A DNA stretch of 64,000 nt from Ochrobactrum sp. Q0168. GTDB taxonomy: Bacteria; Pseudomonadota; Alphaproteobacteria; Rhizobiales; Rhizobiaceae. The stretch covers positions 374,860 to 438,859 of the forward strand of contig NZ_JAELXQ010000001.1 in assembly GCF_016427605.1 (NCBI RefSeq). The letters run 5' to 3'. The notes under the pieces are model-generated. The model worked only from the letters and a program-made list of their open reading frames with translations, was not told where the DNA came from and did not search any database. A program made the translations under genes and the position numbers. The stretch's first letter is position 1; each line of letters begins with the position of its first letter. Positions 34,305-43,889 of this stretch are shown one piece after another.

Positions 34305-37300
34305 TTAGCTCGGTTGCGCCGGGGTTGGATCACGCCCCTCTTCCGGCGAAGCCACATATTCGCCCTCCACATCCTTCTTCGCGATGAAGGTGTAGAACAT
34401 CGGCACCACGAATAGCGTGAACATCGTGCCGATCACGATACCGGTGAAAATCACCAGACCCATCGAATATCTGGCGGCGGCACCGGCACCGGTCGCGATG
34501 ATCAGCGGAACAACGCCGAGCGCCATGGCCGCGGTGGTCATCAGGATCGGACGCAGACGGGTTTCGGCGGCAGCGATGATGGCATCGCGACGCGAGAGCC
34601 CATGCAGACGACGCTGCTGATTGGCGAATTCCACCATCAGAATGCCGTGTTTGGTAATCAGCCCGACAAGCGTGATGAGACCAACCTGCGTATAAATGTT
34701 CAGCGTGCCGAGGCCGATATTGAGCGGCACGATAGCGCCGAAGATCGAAAGTGGCACCGACATCATGATGATGAACGGATCGCGGAAGCTTTCGAACTGC
34801 GCCGCCAGAACCAGATAGATCACGATAACGGCAAGGCCGAATGCGATCAGAATGGTGTTGCCCTGCTCCACTTCCAGACGCGACTGGCCGGAATAGTCAA
34901 GGAAGAAGCCTTCCGGCATCTTCGCCTTGGCCAGATCGACAAGCGTCTGCAGGCCCTGGCCTGTCGTGACACCCGGCAGAGGTAGCGCCGAGATCGTCGC
35001 CGAGTTGAGCTGGTTGAATTGCTCGATTGCGGCAGGCGATGCGTTCTGCGTGATCGTGATGACCGACGACAGCGGGATCATCGAGCCCGAAACGCTGCGA
35101 ACATAGAAGTCACCAAGCTTTTCGGGATTCGAACGATAGGCATCCGGCACCTGCGTGATGATGTCATAGCTGTTCGAATCGCGGTCGAATTTGGCAACCG
35201 ACGCGCCGCCGGTCAGAAGACCAAGCGTTGCACCGATGTCGCTGACCTGCACGCCAAGCGTCGCCGCACGGTCGCGGTCGATAGTGATGGTCGTTTCCGG
35301 CGCGTTGAAGGACAGCGAGTTCTGCACGATGATGAACTGTCCCGAAGCCTGCGCTTCGTTCTTGATCTCTTCCGCCAGTTCGAAAACCGTGTCCGCCGGA
35401 CCTGTCGACTGCAGGGCAATCGAGATCGGCAGACCGCCGCCCGTACCCGGAAGCGATGGCGGAGCGAAGACGAAAGCCTGCACGCCAGCCACTTTGGTCA
35501 GACGGTTGGTGAGGTCTTCCTGAATCTGCTTTTGCGTGCGCTTGCGATCATTCCAGTCACTCAGCACCCAAAGCGCGATACCCGAAGTCGTGCCGCCGTC
35601 CATACCGACGATCTGGAAGCGCGTCTTCTGTTCAGGCAAATCCTTCGTCAGCGCATCAATCTGTTCGGCGTAGAGGTTCGTATAGGCGGAAGTCGCATAT
35701 TGCGGCGCCTGGAACATCGAGAACAGCGCGCCGGAATCTTCTTCAGGAGCCAGTTCGCTCGATGTGTTCATGAACAGGAAGCCTGTCAGACCCATCAGCG
35801 CCACGACGATCATCAGTGTGATGCCGCGATAGTTCAACGAGTTGGAGACACGGCGGTGATACCACTTTTCCACGCGCGAGAAGGTGCGGTCGATGAACTT
35901 CTGGAACCGCGTTTCCTCGCCATGTTTGAGCATGCGCGAGCACATCATCGGCGAGATGGTCAACGCCGCCACACCGGAAATGATGACTGCGCCCGCCAGC
36001 GTGAAGGCGAATTCGCGGAACAGCGCACCAGTCAGACCGCCGGTGAAACCGAGCGGAGCAAAAACCGCCGCCAGCGTGATGGTCATGGCGATGATCGAGC
36101 CGGTGATTTCCTTCATACCCTTGAAGGCGGCATCCATTGGACGCAAGCCCTCTTCGATATGGCGGTGAATATTCTCCAGAACAACAATCGCGTCATCGAC
36201 CACGAGGCCGATGGCTAGAACCATGGCGAGCAGCGAGAGAAGATTGATCGAGAAACCGAGCGCGAACAGGAAGAAGCACACGCCGATCAGCGAGATCGGA
36301 ATGGTCACAATCGGGATCAGAACCGAACGGAACGAACCGAGGAAGACGATGATGACCAGAATAACGATGGCCACGGCTTCGCCGATGGTCGTGAAGACTT
36401 CCTTGATCGAGGAGCTGATCTGCTCGGTCGCGTCATAGACGAGAACCAGCGACATGCCTTCCGGCAGCGAGTTCTGGATCGACGGCAGTTCCTTATTGAC
36501 GGCAGCCGCCATATCGATCGGGTTTGCCGCTGGCGTCGGATAAACGCCGAGGAAAGTACCGGCGGAGCCGTTGAACGACACGATGGTGTCAGTGCTCTTG
36601 GCTGCCAGTTCCACCTTCGCCACATCGCGCAGACGCACGACTTCGTCACCCGAAGTCTTGATCGGCATTGCGCCAAAGGCTTCCGGTGTTTGTAGCGTCG
36701 ATTTCAGCGTGATCGAAGACGCGACATATTCGTTCTTCGTGGTGCCGGGAGCCGACAGGAAGTTGGACGCATTGATCGCAGCCAGCACTTCCGGTGCCGT
36801 TATCTGACGCGCCGCCAACTGGATCGGATCGAGCCAGACGCGCATCGAATAGACCTGACCGCCGAGGATTTCAGCCTTGGCGACACCCTGAATGGTGGAC
36901 ATGCGCGGCTGGATGACGCGTTCCAGATATTCGGTGATCTGCTCGCTCGTCATGTTCGGGTTCTGCGCAGCCAGATACATTGTGGCGAAGCTCTGGCCCG
37001 TTCCCTTGACGATGATCGGGTCGTCGGATTCGGTCGGCAGATCGCCGCGAACCTGATTAACCTTGGCAATCACCTCCGTCAGCGCGGCATCTGGATTCGC
37101 GCCGAGCTTCATCTGCACGGTCACCGTGCTGGACGATGGGCGGCTGGACGAAGTCACATAGTCGATGTTTTCGGTCGTCGCGACCGATTCAGCGATCGGC
37201 GCGGTGATGAAGCCCTGAATGAGCTCGGCGCTCGCACCGGCATAGTTGGTGGTGATCGTGATGACCGTTTCGTCAACCTTCGGATATTCGCGCACGGAAA

Positions 37301-37394
37301 GCTGCGCGATACCCTGAAGGCCGAGGAGAATGATCATGAGGGCGACCACCGTTGCAAGAACGGGTCGCCGGATGAAAATGTCTGAAAAACTCAT
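34305..37394 (-). CDS. RND multidrug efflux pump, inner-membrane permease (HAE1 family)
   Basis: Proton-driven pump exporting drugs or other amphiphiles from the inner membrane. 1029 aa, full AcrB length. It starts MSFSDIFIRRPVLATVVAL. The first large periplasmic loop follows TM1; TM4 contains the proton-relay aspartates in AIGLVVDDAIVVLENI (adjacent DD). The second half contains a second loop, and TM10 with the lysine in LVGLITKHGILMVEFANQ. It overlaps nothing and follows the adaptor gene by eight bases, so the two are one operon. Brucella Bep pumps are likely relatives, but I cannot say which. No outer-membrane TolC gene is in the window. Confidence 0.94.
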   Translation of the reverse strand: MSFSDIFIRRPVLATVVALMIILLGLQGIAQLSVREYPKVDETVITITTNYAGASAELIQGFITAPIAESVATTENIDYVTSSSRPSSSTVTVQMKLGANPDAALTEVIAKVNQVRGDLPTESDDPIIVKGTGQSFATMYLAAQNPNMTSEQITEYLERVIQPRMSTIQGVAKAEILGGQVYSMRVWLDPIQLAARQITAPEVLAAINASNFLSAPGTTKNEYVASSITLKSTLQTPEAFGAMPIKTSGDEVVRLRDVAKVELAAKSTDTIVSFNGSAGTFLGVYPTPAANPIDMAAAVNKELPSIQNSLPEGMSLVLVYDATEQISSSIKEVFTTIGEAVAIVILVIIVFLGSFRSVLIPIVTIPISLIGVCFFLFALGFSINLLSLLAMVLAIGLVVDDAIVVLENIHRHIEEGLRPMDAAFKGMKEITGSIIAMTITLAAVFAPLGFTGGLTGALFREFAFTLAGAVIISGVAALTISPMMCSRMLKHGEETRFQKFIDRTFSRVEKWYHRRVSNSLNYRGITLMIVVALMGLTGFLFMNTSSELAPEEDSGALFSMFQAPQYATSAYTNLYAEQIDALTKDLPEQKTRFQIVGMDGGTTSGIALWVLSDWNDRKRTQKQIQEDLTNRLTKVAGVQAFVFAPPSLPGTGGGLPISIALQSTGPADTVFELAEEIKNEAQASGQFIIVQNSLSFNAPETTITIDRDRAATLGVQVSDIGATLGLLTGGASVAKFDRDSNSYDIITQVPDAYRSNPEKLGDFYVRSVSGSMIPLSSVITITQNASPAAIEQFNQLNSATISALPLPGVTTGQGLQTLVDLAKAKMPEGFFLDYSGQSRLEVEQGNTILIAFGLAVIVIYLVLAAQFESFRDPFIIMMSVPLSIFGAIVPLNIGLGTLNIYTQVGLITLVGLITKHGILMVEFANQQRRLHGLSRRDAIIAAAETRLRPILMTTAAMALGVVPLIIATGAGAAARYSMGLVIFTGIVIGTMFTLFVVPMFYTFIAKKDVEGEYVASPEEGRDPTPAQPS

Positions 37395-37402
37395 CGGTTC
37401 GC

Positions 37403-38569
37403 CTATTTCTTGTCAGCCGGATTGGCCGGGTTAACCGCATTGTCGATGTTCACCGGAACGCCGGGTGAAAGCCTGTTCTGCCCAGCGGTGATGACGATAT
37501 CGCCAGCTTTGAGGCCGCTGGTGATTTCCACCACGCCGTTATAGCGACGGCCAAGCTTGACGAAGACCTGCTGCGCGACCAGCTTTTCGCCCTCTGCGGG
37601 CTTTGCATCGGCAGCCGGCTTTGCTGCTTCCGCGTCGGCCTTACCGTCTTCAGCCTTCTTTTCAGGGCGAACGGCATAGACATAATCGCCGTAAAGGCTG
37701 GACACGATGGACGTCTGCGCAACGGCAAATACATTGCTTTCTTCCGGCAGTTCAACGCGAACCTGCACGAACTGACCAGGCGTCAGCTTGTGATCCGGGT
37801 TCTTGACTTCTGCGCGCACCGAAACAAGGCGCGTGGTCGGGTCGATCTTTGGATCGATACCGACAATCGTGCCGGTGAAATCGAGCTTCTCGGCTGTAGA
37901 GCCGACCTTGACGGTCTGGCCGAGCTTGATCGAGGTCAGCGACTGTTCCGGCACCGTAAAGTCGATGCGCATCATGTTGGTGTCCTGCAAGGTGGCGATT
38001 ACCGTGCCGGGCGTCAGATACTGACCGATATCGACTTTGGCGATGCCGATAACGCCGGAGAACGGCGCTTTTACAGTCTTCTGCGCGAGTGTGGCACGCA
38101 TTTTTTCAACGGCAGCTTCTGCGGCATTGGCGACAGACGCCGTCGTGTCGACGTTGGAAACAGCGCCAACACCGCGTGTGCGCAGTGTGTCGGCGCGCTT
38201 CAGGTTCTGCTGGGCTAGAACAGCCTGCGCTTCGGCGGCAACAAGATCAGCCTTCTGAATGCTGTCTTCCAGCTGAAGCAGCACATCGCCTTCCTTCACC
38301 TCCTGATTGGAGGTGAAGTTGATCTTCTGCACGATGCCGTCAAGCTGAACCGTCAGATCCACGCCGTTCAGCGCATGGGCCGTACCGATAGCTTCGACGC
38401 CCGGCTGCCATTTGCCCGGCTCAACCGTGATGGTTGAAACAGTCTGCGCTGGCTGTTGCATGGTGGCGAAAAAGTCCTTGATGGCCTTCGATCTGAACAG
38501 ATTGAAGCCGACAAGCCCCCCGACGACGATCACCAGGAACACGATTGCCAATATTAGGCGCTTTATCAT
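37403..38569 (-). CDS. RND efflux periplasmic adaptor (membrane fusion protein)
   Basis: Connects the RND permease to an outer-membrane channel. 388 aa. It starts MIKRLILAIVFLVIVVGGLV, a single N-terminal membrane anchor. Then a lipoyl half (VDLTVQLDGIVQKINFTSNQEVKEGDVL), an alpha-helical hairpin rich in Ala (about 105-165), and the second lipoyl half (TVKAPFSGVIGIAKVDIGQYL). An unusual Ala/Lys/Asp/Glu-rich insert (EKKAEDGKADAEAAKPAADA) sits in the membrane-proximal domain. The ATG at 38569 is chosen because the hydrophobic anchor begins there; the frame extends to 38656 without function. Confidence 0.92.
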   Translation of the reverse strand: MIKRLILAIVFLVIVVGGLVGFNLFRSKAIKDFFATMQQPAQTVSTITVEPGKWQPGVEAIGTAHALNGVDLTVQLDGIVQKINFTSNQEVKEGDVLLQLEDSIQKADLVAAEAQAVLAQQNLKRADTLRTRGVGAVSNVDTTASVANAAEAAVEKMRATLAQKTVKAPFSGVIGIAKVDIGQYLTPGTVIATLQDTNMMRIDFTVPEQSLTSIKLGQTVKVGSTAEKLDFTGTIVGIDPKIDPTTRLVSVRAEVKNPDHKLTPGQFVQVRVELPEESNVFAVAQTSIVSSLYGDYVYAVRPEKKAEDGKADAEAAKPAADAKPAEGEKLVAQQVFVKLGRRYNGVVEITSGLKAGDIVITAGQNRLSPGVPVNIDNAVNPANPADKK

Positions 38570-38698
38570 TGCGGTTGTACTCCGGGGTAGCGCCCTGATC
38601 GCTCTTGAAAAAGCGTCAAGGGGGAACGTTGAGCGCACCCTTTCGCAATCACACAAAGGTCGCGCGTATTTTACTTGAATTAGCGGAGCGAATAACTG

Positions 38699-38714
38699 TA
38701 CCGTCTGGACGGTA
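38699..38714. promoter_or_regulatory. TetR operator in the divergent efflux promoter
   Basis: The palindrome TACCGTC-TG-GACGGTA (arms 38699-38705 and 38708-38714, exact) lies 129 bases before the adaptor start and 36 bases before the regulator start. Its shape and position suit dimeric TetR repressor binding that would control both directions. Confidence 0.8.
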
Positions 38715-38750
38715 TTGTCAACTCATGAACTGTCAGGAGACCCGTCGAAG

Positions 38751-39296
38751 TTGTTAGCTAAAAAGAAGGTCTCTTCGCGCGAGCGTATTTTACGCGCGGC
38801 CGTGGAACTCGCTCGGGAAGTGGGGCCAGCTCATATTTCACTTGACGCCGTTGCCGCCCGGGCTGGGCTGTCGAAAGGCGGATTGCTTTATTCTTTTCCG
38901 ACCAAGGCAAAGCTGCTCGAAGGCGTTGTCGAAGAATATATGAAAGAACATGAGCGGGCGATGGAGGTTCAGGAAACGCTCCAGTCCGGCGATAAAAACC
39001 GCGTTGCGCGGGCTTTTCTCGATGTTTACCGCGTTCAGGCCGATGATGAACCGCCCGCTTGCGGCGTCCTTGCAGCACTGGCCGAAGATCCTGGGTTCAT
39101 GGTCCCTGTTCGCCAGTATCACCGGACATTTCTGGACCGTATGATTGAGGATACGACCGACCCCGATACGGCGCTGATCGTCTATCTGGCAGTCGCGGGT
39201 CTTGAGTGTTCTAAATTGATGGAATGCGAGATTTTAAGTGATGAAGAACAGCGTGCCGTTCTCTGCCGTCTGGAAAACATGCTGACAGAAAACTGA
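38751..39296 (+). CDS. TetR-family repressor of the efflux operon
   Basis: A 181-aa regulator. Helix-turn-helix at about 8-55: RERILRAAVELAREVG, then ISLDAVAARAGLSKGGLLYSF, followed by an all-helical C-terminal ligand domain. It is divergent from the RND adaptor gene with a palindromic operator between them, so it is a typical local repressor released by pump substrates. The start is probably the TTG at 38751, preceded by AGGAG; the only other in-frame start upstream, TTG at 38715, has no ribosome site. A bidirectional terminator separates it from tgt. Confidence 0.88.
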   Translation: MLAKKKVSSRERILRAAVELAREVGPAHISLDAVAARAGLSKGGLLYSFPTKAKLLEGVVEEYMKEHERAMEVQETLQSGDKNRVARAFLDVYRVQADDEPPACGVLAALAEDPGFMVPVRQYHRTFLDRMIEDTTDPDTALIVYLAVAGLECSKLMECEILSDEEQRAVLCRLENMLTEN

Positions 39297-39310
39297 CAGT
39301 ATTCAATAAA

Positions 39311-39331
39311 AAAGGGCGCTCAGCGCCCTTT
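39311..39331. terminator. bidirectional terminator between the TetR gene and tgt
   Basis: AAAGGGCGC (39311-39319) and GCGCCCTTT (39323-39331), flanked by A-run and T-rich tails, between convergent genes. Confidence 0.88.
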
Positions 39332-39349
39332 ATTTTAGCAGCTTGCGAA

Positions 39350-40483
39350 TCACAGAGCCGGGATGTCTCCCCGCTCCCACCCCGCGGTGGTTTCGGCGGC
39401 AAAGTCGTTGAAGCGACTGTCAGCAATCGCTGCCCGGATACCCTTCATCAGATACTGATAATAGGCCAGGTTGTTCCAGGTCAGCAGCATGGCGCCCAGT
39501 GCTTCACCGGACTTCACCAGATGATGCAGATAGGCGCGGCTATAGTCGCGCGATGCCGGGCAATCGGATTCCGGATCGAGCGGACGGTGATCGTCGGCGT
39601 GGCGCGCATTGCGCAGATTGACCTTGCCAAAACGCGTGAAGGCTAGACCGTGACGGCCTGCGCGGGTGGGCATCACGCAATCGAACATATCGATGCCGCG
39701 CGCGACTGATTTCAGAATATCGTCTGGCGTGCCGACGCCCATCAGGTAGCGCGGCTTTTCGGCTGGCAGGATCGGGCAGACGACTTCCAGCATGTCCAGC
39801 ATGACCTCTTGCGGCTCACCGACGGCAAGGCCGCCGACCGAATAGCCCTTGAGGTCCATAGCTTTCAGCGCTTCTGCCGAACGCTCGCGCAGGCGGGCAT
39901 TATCGCCGCCCTGCACGATACCGAACATGGCTTTGCCGGCCTGATCGCCAAAGGCTACCTTGCAGCGCTCGGCCCAGCGAAGCGACAGCTCCATCGCGCG
40001 CTCGGTGTTTTTCTCCGGCGAAGGCAGCGCCACGCATTCATCGAGCTGCATCTGGATATCGCTATCCAGCAGGCCCTGAATTTCGATGGAGCGCTCCGGC
40101 GTCATCTCATAGGCTTTGCCGTCGATATGCGAGCGGAAGGTCACGCCCTTCTCATCCAGCTTGCGCAATTGCGCCAGAGACATGACCTGAAAGCCACCGG
40201 AATCAGTAAGGATCGGGCCTTTCCAGCCGCCAAACTCATGCAATCCGCCAAGACGGGCAACACGCTCCGCACCGGGGCGCAGCATGAGATGGTAGGTGTT
40301 GCCGAGAATGATATCAGCGCCAAGCGCCTTCACCTGATCCATATACATGGCCTTGACGGTTCCGGCTGTGCCGACCGGCATGAAGGCGGGCGTGCGCACC
40401 ACGCCGCGCGGCATGGAGATTTCACCCTGACGGGCCGCGCCGTCGCGGGCGAGGACTTTGAACTCAAAATTTTCGCTGGTCAT
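39350..40483 (-). CDS. tgt: tRNA-guanine transglycosylase, lacking most zinc ligands
   Basis: Exchanges guanine 34 of GUN-anticodon tRNAs for preQ1 in queuosine synthesis. 377 aa. Active-site residues are present: D94 in [27 protein letters not shown] and nucleophile D268 in [14 protein letters not shown]. The zinc site is degenerate. Where bacterial Tgt has Cys-x-Cys-x2-Cys and a later His, this protein has S306, C308, S311 and N337 ([29 protein letters not shown]). Three of four ligands are missing while the surrounding helices are conserved. It lies 18 bases downstream of the queA stop on the same strand; the two act in the same pathway (queA product follows tgt). Confidence 0.95.
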   Translation of the reverse strand: MTSENFEFKVLARDGAARQGEISMPRGVVRTPAFMPVGTAGTVKAMYMDQVKALGADIILGNTYHLMLRPGAERVARLGGLHEFGGWKGPILTDSGGFQVMSLAQLRKLDEKGVTFRSHIDGKAYEMTPERSIEIQGLLDSDIQMQLDECVALPSPEKNTERAMELSLRWAERCKVAFGDQAGKAMFGIVQGGDNARLRERSAEALKAMDLKGYSVGGLAVGEPQEVMLDMLEVVCPILPAEKPRYLMGVGTPDDILKSVARGIDMFDCVMPTRAGRHGLAFTRFGKVNLRNARHADDHRPLDPESDCPASRDYSRAYLHHLVKSGEALGAMLLTWNNLAYYQYLMKGIRAAIADSRFNDFAAETTAGWERGDIPAL

Positions 40484-40501
40484 GGGCCGTTGTCTATTAT
40501 G

Positions 40502-41572
40502 TCAGGCGCGTACAAGCAAGCTGCCGTCGCCATAGGAATAGAAGCGATAGCCGGTTTCAATCGCCCGTTCATAGGCAGCGCGCATCGTGTCAAGGCCACT
40601 GAATGCGGAAACCAGCATGAACAGCGTCGAACGCGGCAGGTGGAAATTGGTCATCAGCATGTCGACAGCGCGGAATTTATAGCCGGGCGTGATGAAGATA
40701 TCCGTCGGGCCCGACCATGGGCGGACAATGCCATCCTCGCCTGTGGCACTTTCAATGAGCCGCAGCGACGTCGTGCCGACACAGACGACGCGGCCGCCGC
40801 GCTCATGCACGGCATTCAGCGCATCCGCAGTCCTCTGGGAAACATAACCAATTTCGGAATGCATCTTGTGATCGTTGGTGTCGTCGGCCTTGACGGGCAA
40901 GAAAGTCCCCGCCCCGACGTGCAGCGTCACGAAATGCTCTTCAATACCCTTGGCCTTGATCTTTTCCAGAAGCTCCGGCGTGAAATGAAGCCCGGCAGTG
41001 GGCGCTGCAACCGCGCCTTCCTCACGCGCATAGACCGTTTGGTAGTCACTGCGGTCGCGGTCGTCTTCCGCGCGCTTCGAAGCGATATAGGGTGGAAGCG
41101 GGATGTGTCCGACAGCTGCGATTGCCTCATCCAGCATCGCGCTGGACAGGTCGAACACCAGAAGCGCCTCGCCTGCCTCGCCTTTTTCGGCAACGGTTGC
41201 GTCGAGGGTGCCCAGGAAGCAGCTTGAACCTGAATGGCCGAAGCGAATGCGGTCGCCTTCCTTGACGCGCTTGGCGGGGCGCAGAAATGCTGCCCAACGG
41301 TCCGGTCCCATGCGCATATGCAGGGTTGCGCTGACTTGGCTGATATTGCCGTCGCGTTCGCGCATGCCTTCAAGTTGTGCCGGTATCACCTTGGTATCAT
41401 TGAAAACAAGCGCATCGCCCGGCTGTAGAAGATCAGGCAGATCATAGACGTGGCGATCCTGGAACGGCTGACCCGGAACAACACGTAAAAGCCTCGCATG
41501 GTCGCGCGGCTCTGCTGGGCGCAGGGCGATACGCTCCTCCGGCAGGTCGAAATCGAATAGATCAACGCGCAT
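40502..41572 (-). CDS. queA: S-adenosylmethionine:tRNA ribosyltransferase-isomerase
   Basis: Adds the epoxycyclopentane ring to preQ1-tRNA using the ribosyl of SAM. 356 aa, standard length. Starts [24 protein letters not shown]; family segments [54 protein letters not shown] and [17 protein letters not shown] are intact. The ATG at 41572 is the family start; the frame runs on to 41626 without support. It precedes tgt in the same direction, a common queA-tgt pair. Confidence 0.97.
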   Translation of the reverse strand: MRVDLFDFDLPEERIALRPAEPRDHARLLRVVPGQPFQDRHVYDLPDLLQPGDALVFNDTKVIPAQLEGMRERDGNISQVSATLHMRMGPDRWAAFLRPAKRVKEGDRIRFGHSGSSCFLGTLDATVAEKGEAGEALLVFDLSSAMLDEAIAAVGHIPLPPYIASKRAEDDRDRSDYQTVYAREEGAVAAPTAGLHFTPELLEKIKAKGIEEHFVTLHVGAGTFLPVKADDTNDHKMHSEIGYVSQRTADALNAVHERGGRVVCVGTTSLRLIESATGEDGIVRPWSGPTDIFITPGYKFRAVDMLMTNFHLPRSTLFMLVSAFSGLDTMRAAYERAIETGYRFYSYGDGSLLVRA

Positions 41573-41646
41573 GACAGGCCTCGTAGATAGACATAGCGAC
41601 GGCCCCGGTATGGACCGGAGCCGCAATTTTCATTGGAAATAGTCGA

Positions 41647-42153
41647 TCAGGCGTCGGCTGCGATACGCGCCGTGACGATCTTGTCCGGATCGGTAACCGG
41701 CTCGCCGCGCTTGATCTTGTCGACATTGTCCATGCCTTCGATGACCTGACCCCAGACGGTGTACTGGCGGTCGAGCCAAGGCGCGTCGGCGAAGCAGATG
41801 AAGAACTGCGAATTGGCCGAATTCGGGTTCTGGCTGCGGGCCATCGAAGCGGTGCCGCGCTTGTGCTGGGTGTTGGAGAACTCGGCCTTCAGGTCCGGCT
41901 TGTCTGAACCGCCCATGCCAGCGCGCGCGCCGTTGAAATGCGCGCCGCCGGACTTGCCGAACTTCACGTCGCCGGTCTGCGCCATGAAGCCGTCGATGAC
42001 GCGGTGAAACACGACGCCGTCATAAGCGCCTTCGCGCGCCAGTTCCTTGATGCGCTCGACATGGCCCGGCGCCAGATCCGGATAGAGTTCGAGGACGACA
42101 TTGCCCTTGGTGGTTTCCAGAACGAGCGTGTTTTCGGGGTCTTTGTAAGCCAT
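41647..42153 (-). CDS. ppiB: peptidyl-prolyl cis-trans isomerase (cyclophilin), cytoplasmic
   Basis: Speeds proline isomerisation in folding. 168 aa with no signal peptide. Cyclophilin landmarks: VFHRVIDGFMAQTGD (active-site Arg in FHR), ASMARSQNPNSANSQFFICF and WGQVIEGMDNVDKI. It is 50 bases downstream of a second, exported cyclophilin gene on the same strand, and 74 bases upstream of queA. Confidence 0.93.
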   Translation of the reverse strand: MAYKDPENTLVLETTKGNVVLELYPDLAPGHVERIKELAREGAYDGVVFHRVIDGFMAQTGDVKFGKSGGAHFNGARAGMGGSDKPDLKAEFSNTQHKRGTASMARSQNPNSANSQFFICFADAPWLDRQYTVWGQVIEGMDNVDKIKRGEPVTDPDKIVTARIAADA

Positions 42154-42203
42154 TGGGCCTCTCCTGTTTCAATGCGTTCGATAAGACGCGTTGTGTTGGA
42201 TAA

Positions 42204-42779
42204 TTATTTCTGAATGGTCGCCTTAACGATCTTGTCGGGGTTTTCGACGGATCCGTTATTGGATTCGCTGCCCTTCTTTATCTTGTCCACGGCTTCCATG
42301 CCGCTGACAACCTTGCCGACCACAGTGTACTGGCCGTTCAGGAATGCGCCGTCATCGAACATGATAAAGAACTGCGAGTTAGCGGAATTCGGGCTCTGGC
42401 TGCGTGCCATGCCAACCGTGCCGCGCACGAAAGGCTCTTTCGAGAACTCAGCCTTGATGTCCGGATATTTGGAGCCGCCGGTGCCAACGCTCTGAGCGTT
42501 GAAACCCTTGTCCATATTGCCGTACTGGACGTCACCAGTCTGGGCCATAAAGCCCGGAATGACACGATGGAAGGCAACGCCGTCATAGGCGCCTTCACTT
42601 GCCAGCTTATCGATCTGAGCCACATGCTTCGGCGCGAGGTCAGGACGCAGCTGGATCGCAACATCACCGTCCTTGAGCTTCAGGATGAGCGTGTCCGCCG
42701 CATTGGCGACGGAGGCCATCACGCCTTGAGACAGTGTCAGGATCGCGGCAGCGGCGAGCGCCGAACGGATAAATTTCAT
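42204..42779 (-). CDS. ppiA: peptidyl-prolyl cis-trans isomerase (cyclophilin), periplasmic
   Basis: Exported paralogue of the neighbouring cyclophilin. 191 aa. Signal peptide about 1-27 (AAAAILTLSQGVMASVANA). The active-site FHRVIPGFMAQTGD, GMARSQSPNSANSQFFIMF and VVGKVVSGMEAVDKIK segments are intact. It lies 20 bases after coaD on the same strand, giving coaD-ppiA-ppiB-queA-tgt as a probable long transcription unit. Confidence 0.93.
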   Translation of the reverse strand: MKFIRSALAAAAILTLSQGVMASVANAADTLILKLKDGDVAIQLRPDLAPKHVAQIDKLASEGAYDGVAFHRVIPGFMAQTGDVQYGNMDKGFNAQSVGTGGSKYPDIKAEFSKEPFVRGTVGMARSQSPNSANSQFFIMFDDGAFLNGQYTVVGKVVSGMEAVDKIKKGSESNNGSVENPDKIVKATIQK

Positions 42780-42799
42780 GATCGAAAAACTCCCAAACC

Positions 42800-43294
42800 T
42801 CAGGATTTGAATTTTGCTTCAAGGGCAGCGGCAACAACAGCCGGTACGAAAGGCTTGATATCGCCGCCCATCGATGCAATCTGGCGAACCAATGTGGCGG
42901 TAATCGTGCGCACAGCCGGATCAGCCGGCAGGAAAACGGTCTGCAATTCCGGCGCCATAGTGCCGTTCATGCCAGCCATCTGCATTTCGTAATCGAGATC
43001 TGTGCCATCGCGCAGGCCGCGCACCATTAGCTGCGCCTTATGCTTGCGCGCCGAGTCGATCACCAGTCCATCAAAGGAGATAACGGAAATGCGCGCCGCA
43101 TCCCCTGCGAGAACAGCTTTGGCGCTCTGGCCAATCAGCTCCACGCGCTCATCGAAACTGAACAGCGGCTTCTTGCCGGGATGAACACCAATGGCGACAA
43201 TAACCTCATCGGCAAGGCGCAGTGCGCCTTTCAGGACATCCATATGGCCGTTTGTCACCGGGTCGAAGGAGCCCGCATAGATCGCGATTGTCAT
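42800..43294 (-). CDS. coaD: phosphopantetheine adenylyltransferase
   Basis: Makes dephospho-CoA from 4'-phosphopantetheine and ATP, the penultimate CoA step. 164 aa. The nucleotidyltransferase motif [13 protein letters not shown] is at residues 8-20; the second motif appears as [19 protein letters not shown] near the C-terminus (in place of ISSTxVR). [20 protein letters not shown] is the typical pantetheine-binding segment. First gene of the probable coaD-ppiA-ppiB-queA-tgt unit. Confidence 0.97.
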   Translation of the reverse strand: MTIAIYAGSFDPVTNGHMDVLKGALRLADEVIVAIGVHPGKKPLFSFDERVELIGQSAKAVLAGDAARISVISFDGLVIDSARKHKAQLMVRGLRDGTDLDYEMQMAGMNGTMAPELQTVFLPADPAVRTITATLVRQIASMGGDIKPFVPAVVAAALEAKFKS

Positions 43295-43482
43295 TTCTTC
43301 CAGCTAGCCTTTTCTGACAGGATTTTCAACAAGAACCAGAACGATAAGAAAATAGAAACCAAGAAACCAATTGAACGTGATGTGAACGAGGATTTCACAG
43401 CAAGTTCACAACCGATTTACCAGAATAGGCGCAAGTTCGGTGCAACCTTTTCGTTTCTGAAGCGTATGTATGTCGAAAGGAT

Positions 43483-43638
43483 ATGACGATGATGATCTTT
43501 CTTCTGGCATTATCCATGATGGTCGCGATGGCCGCATCGGCAATCATACTGCTCCTTGAGGAGAACGAATCCAAACGCCAGCGCGTGCGTCAGGTCGCAT
43601 TCGATCTCAACAGCATCCGCAATATGCGCTCGCGATAA
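43483..43638 (+). CDS. small membrane protein, 51 aa, unknown
   Basis: Not recognised as a known family. The frame begins MTMMIFLLALSMMVAMAASA and continues through a single hydrophobic helix (about 3-25), followed by an acidic then basic cytoplasmic tail: LLEENESKRQRVRQVAFDLN, ending IRNMRSR. AAAGG lies immediately before; by spacing the third codon, ATG at 43489, may be the true start. Both size and charge pattern (N-out or N-in single anchor with basic tail) are protein-like, and the frame ends with TAA at 43638. It lies alone between coaD and gyrA and is transcribed opposite to both. Confidence 0.6.
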   Translation: MTMMIFLLALSMMVAMAASAIILLLEENESKRQRVRQVAFDLNSIRNMRSR

Positions 43639-43822
43639 ACCGCTTCTCCATGGCTTGAAGTCTCGCCCGATTGGCTTGAGATCAAGCGTCAGAAGAACAC
43701 ATCGCTGTCATGCTGATCTTACAAATATCTCAAACTAAATAACTAAAATATCAGTGTATTATCCCCGTCTCACCGACGTGGTTCAGTTAGAAGATTGCCA
43801 ATTCCTCCAGTCTTGGCATCTG

Positions 43823-43855
43823 AAAAAGGCCGATGGTTTTGCCATCGGCCTTTTT
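43823..43855. terminator. strong bidirectional terminator, gyrA 3' end
   Basis: Fourteen-bp arms AAAAAGGCCGATGG (43823-43836) and CCATCGGCCTTTTT (43842-43855), loop TTTTG. It can end gyrA on the minus strand and the short plus-strand transcript. Confidence 0.93.
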
Positions 43856-43889
43856 CATTATGCTTCGGCAAGCCGAAATGCGGCTCACT

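Noticed and set aside
35019..36218. 399-codon plus-strand frame opposite the RND permease
   Set aside because: Arg/His-rich shadow; the permease frame is complete and conserved.
34305..39296. Naming the pump BepDE with BepR
   Set aside because: The layout (TetR, adaptor, permease) fits, but several RND pumps in this group are similar and I cannot separate them without alignment.
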